This document shows, piece after piece, positions 15,215 to 16,251 of a DNA stretch of 16,251 nt. Numbering within the stretch: the first letter of the stretch is position 1; each line of letters begins with the position of its first letter. The position numbers were made by a program, and so were the translations under genes. This DNA is from an uncultured Actinomyces sp. (GTDB taxonomy: Bacteria; Actinomycetota; Actinomycetes; Actinomycetales; Actinomycetaceae): contig CALISI010000015.1 in the NCBI GenBank assembly GCA_938041695.1, positions 1-16,251 of the forward strand. The letters are read 5' to 3'. The notes under the pieces are model-generated. The model saw nothing but the letters and a program-made list of their open reading frames with translations, ran no database searches and was not told the origin of the DNA.

Positions 15215-16251
15215 CGGCCACCTCCTCGCGCGTAGTTAGCGGACGCCTCGTAGGGGAAAAGCTCGCGGGCGGGCGTGGTCAGGCCGGCCTCGAACTCGTC
15301 GCGGAAGCGCTTGATGCCCGACATGATCGGGGTTGCTGCGGCGTCGCCCAGCGGGCAGAAGCTGCGGCCCGCAATGTTGTGTGCGATCTCGTCGAGCAGG
15401 TCGACGTCGCCGGGGCGGCCCTCGCCTCGCTCGAGGCGCAGCATGATTTGCTTCATCCAGTAGGTGCCTTCGCGACACGGCGTGCACTTTCCGCAGGACT
15501 CGTGCTGGTAGAACTCGGACCAGCGGGTGATGACGCGGACGACAGAAACCGTCTCGTCGAACACCTGGAGGGCACGCGTACCCAGCATCGAACCGGCCGC
15601 GCCCACCGACTCGTAGTCGAGGGGCGTGTCCAGCTCGTCTTCGGTGAAGATCGGGGTGGAGGAGCCGCCGGGGGTCCAGAACTTGAGCGTGTGACCGTCG
15701 CGGATGCCGCCCGCCATCTCGATGAGCTCACGCATCGTGATGCCGAAGGGGGCCTCGAACTGGCCGGGGTTGTTCACGTGACCCGACACCGAGAAGATGC
15801 CGTGGCCCTTGGACTTTTCGGTGCCCATGGACGCGAACCATTCGGGGCAGTTGCGGAAGATGCCCGCCACCTGAGAGATGGTCTCCACGTTGTTGACGAC
15901 CGTGGGACGGGCGTACAGGCCGGCGACCGCGGGGAACGGGGGCTTGAGGCGCGGGTGGCCTCGGCGACCCTCGAGGGAGTCCAGCAGGGCCGTCTCCTCA
16001 CCGCAGATGTAGGCGCCAGCGCCGGCGTGGGCGGTAATGCGCAGATCACCGAGCACGCCGGATTCGGTCGCCTCGCGCACGGCCTGCAGCAGGCGGCGGT
16101 ACACGTGGGTGACCTCGCCGCGCAGGTAGACGAACGCGTGGTCGCAGCCGATCGCGCGCGACGTAATCGCGATGCCTTCGATGAGGACGTGCGGGTTGCC
16201 CATGATGAGCGGGATGTCCTTGCAGGTGCCCGGCTCGGACTCGTCGGCGTT
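15211..16251 (-). CDS. nuoF: NADH-quinone oxidoreductase subunit F, 5' end outside window
   Basis: This subunit binds NADH and FMN and carries 4Fe-4S cluster N3, the electron entry point of complex I. The 346 visible residues run from NADESEPGTCKD (nucleotide/FMN-site motif) at the right edge. GAGAYICGEETALLDSLEGR comes about 60 residues after the internal Met at 16203. The N3 ligands ESCGKCTPCREGTYW and the later SFCPLGDAA are all present. Roughly 90-100 N-terminal residues, including the start, should lie beyond the window. The internal ATG at 16203 is not the start, because the family motif continues upstream of it. The TGA at 15211-15213 overlaps the nuoG ATG. The conserved gene order implies that nuoA-E lie further right. 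Confidence 0.96.
   Translation of the reverse strand, partial: NADESEPGTCKDIPLIMGNPHVLIEGIAITSRAIGCDHAFVYLRGEVTHVYRRLLQAVREATESGVLGDLRITAHAGAGAYICGEETALLDSLEGRRGHPRLKPPFPAVAGLYARPTVVNNVETISQVAGIFRNCPEWFASMGTEKSKGHGIFSVSGHVNNPGQFEAPFGITMRELIEMAGGIRDGHTLKFWTPGGSSTPIFTEDELDTPLDYESVGAAGSMLGTRALQVFDETVSVVRVITRWSEFYQHESCGKCTPCREGTYWMKQIMLRLERGEGRPGDVDLLDEIAHNIAGRSFCPLGDAAATPIMSGIKRFRDEFEAGLTTPARELFPYEASANYARGGGR

Noticed and set aside
12644..15235. 863-codon plus-strand open frame lying opposite nuoG
   Set aside because: It covers almost exactly the nuoG gene in antisense. The translation is Arg/Gly/Ala/His/Asp-rich without any known motif, as expected from high-GC third positions suppressing stops on the opposite strand.
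1..16251. Search for mobile elements, CRISPR arrays, tRNA/rRNA genes, phage attachment sites and defence genes
   Set aside because: Nothing matching any of these was seen by eye. Gene order and base composition are uniform and typical of core chromosome.

Overview
The window looks like chromosomal DNA from a high-GC Gram-positive bacterium (Actinomycetota). The gene content and protein style suggest an Actinomyces/Schaalia-type member of the Actinomycetaceae, but that genus-level guess is inference only. Supporting signs are the strongly GC-biased third codon positions, frequent GTG starts, actinobacterial-type NuoM/NuoG/FprA sequences, and a long-chain polyprenyl diphosphate synthase directly after nuoN.

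Layout. A short plus-strand segment at the left edge (1-455) is the 3' part of a YajQ-family gene. Everything else is on the minus strand. Read in the direction of transcription (right to left), it begins with nuoF, cut by the right edge of the window, then nuoG, nuoH, nuoI, nuoJ, nuoK, nuoL, nuoM and nuoN. These are followed by a polyprenyl diphosphate synthase gene whose GTG start overlaps the nuoN stop. After a hairpin comes a separately transcribed-looking FprA-type ferredoxin/NADP reductase, another hairpin, and the membrane protease gene htpX, which converges on yajQ across a 15-bp perfect hairpin. No gene-free stretch exceeds about 185 bases.

How the genes work together. The nuo genes encode most of the proton-pumping NADH:quinone oxidoreductase (complex I): NADH/FMN module (NuoF), Fe-S chain (NuoF, NuoG, NuoI), quinone-site membrane subunit (NuoH), and the membrane arm (NuoJ, K, L, M, N). 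Successive genes overlap by 1-8 bases or are 13-15 bases apart, nearly all with strong Shine-Dalgarno sequences, so they form one translationally coupled operon. The trailing prenyl synthase probably makes the side chain of the menaquinone that complex I reduces. FprA would exchange electrons between NADPH and ferredoxin, and HtpX would handle membrane-protein quality control.

The window is mainly a conserved respiratory operon. I did not find a clearly novel system. The best second-look items are replacement of all four ligands of the extra Fe-S cluster N7 in NuoG, long hydrophilic C-terminal tails on NuoJ and NuoH, GTGA coupling of the quinone side-chain enzyme to nuoN, and a palindrome (possible iron-regulator box) upstream of the TTG-initiated fprA.
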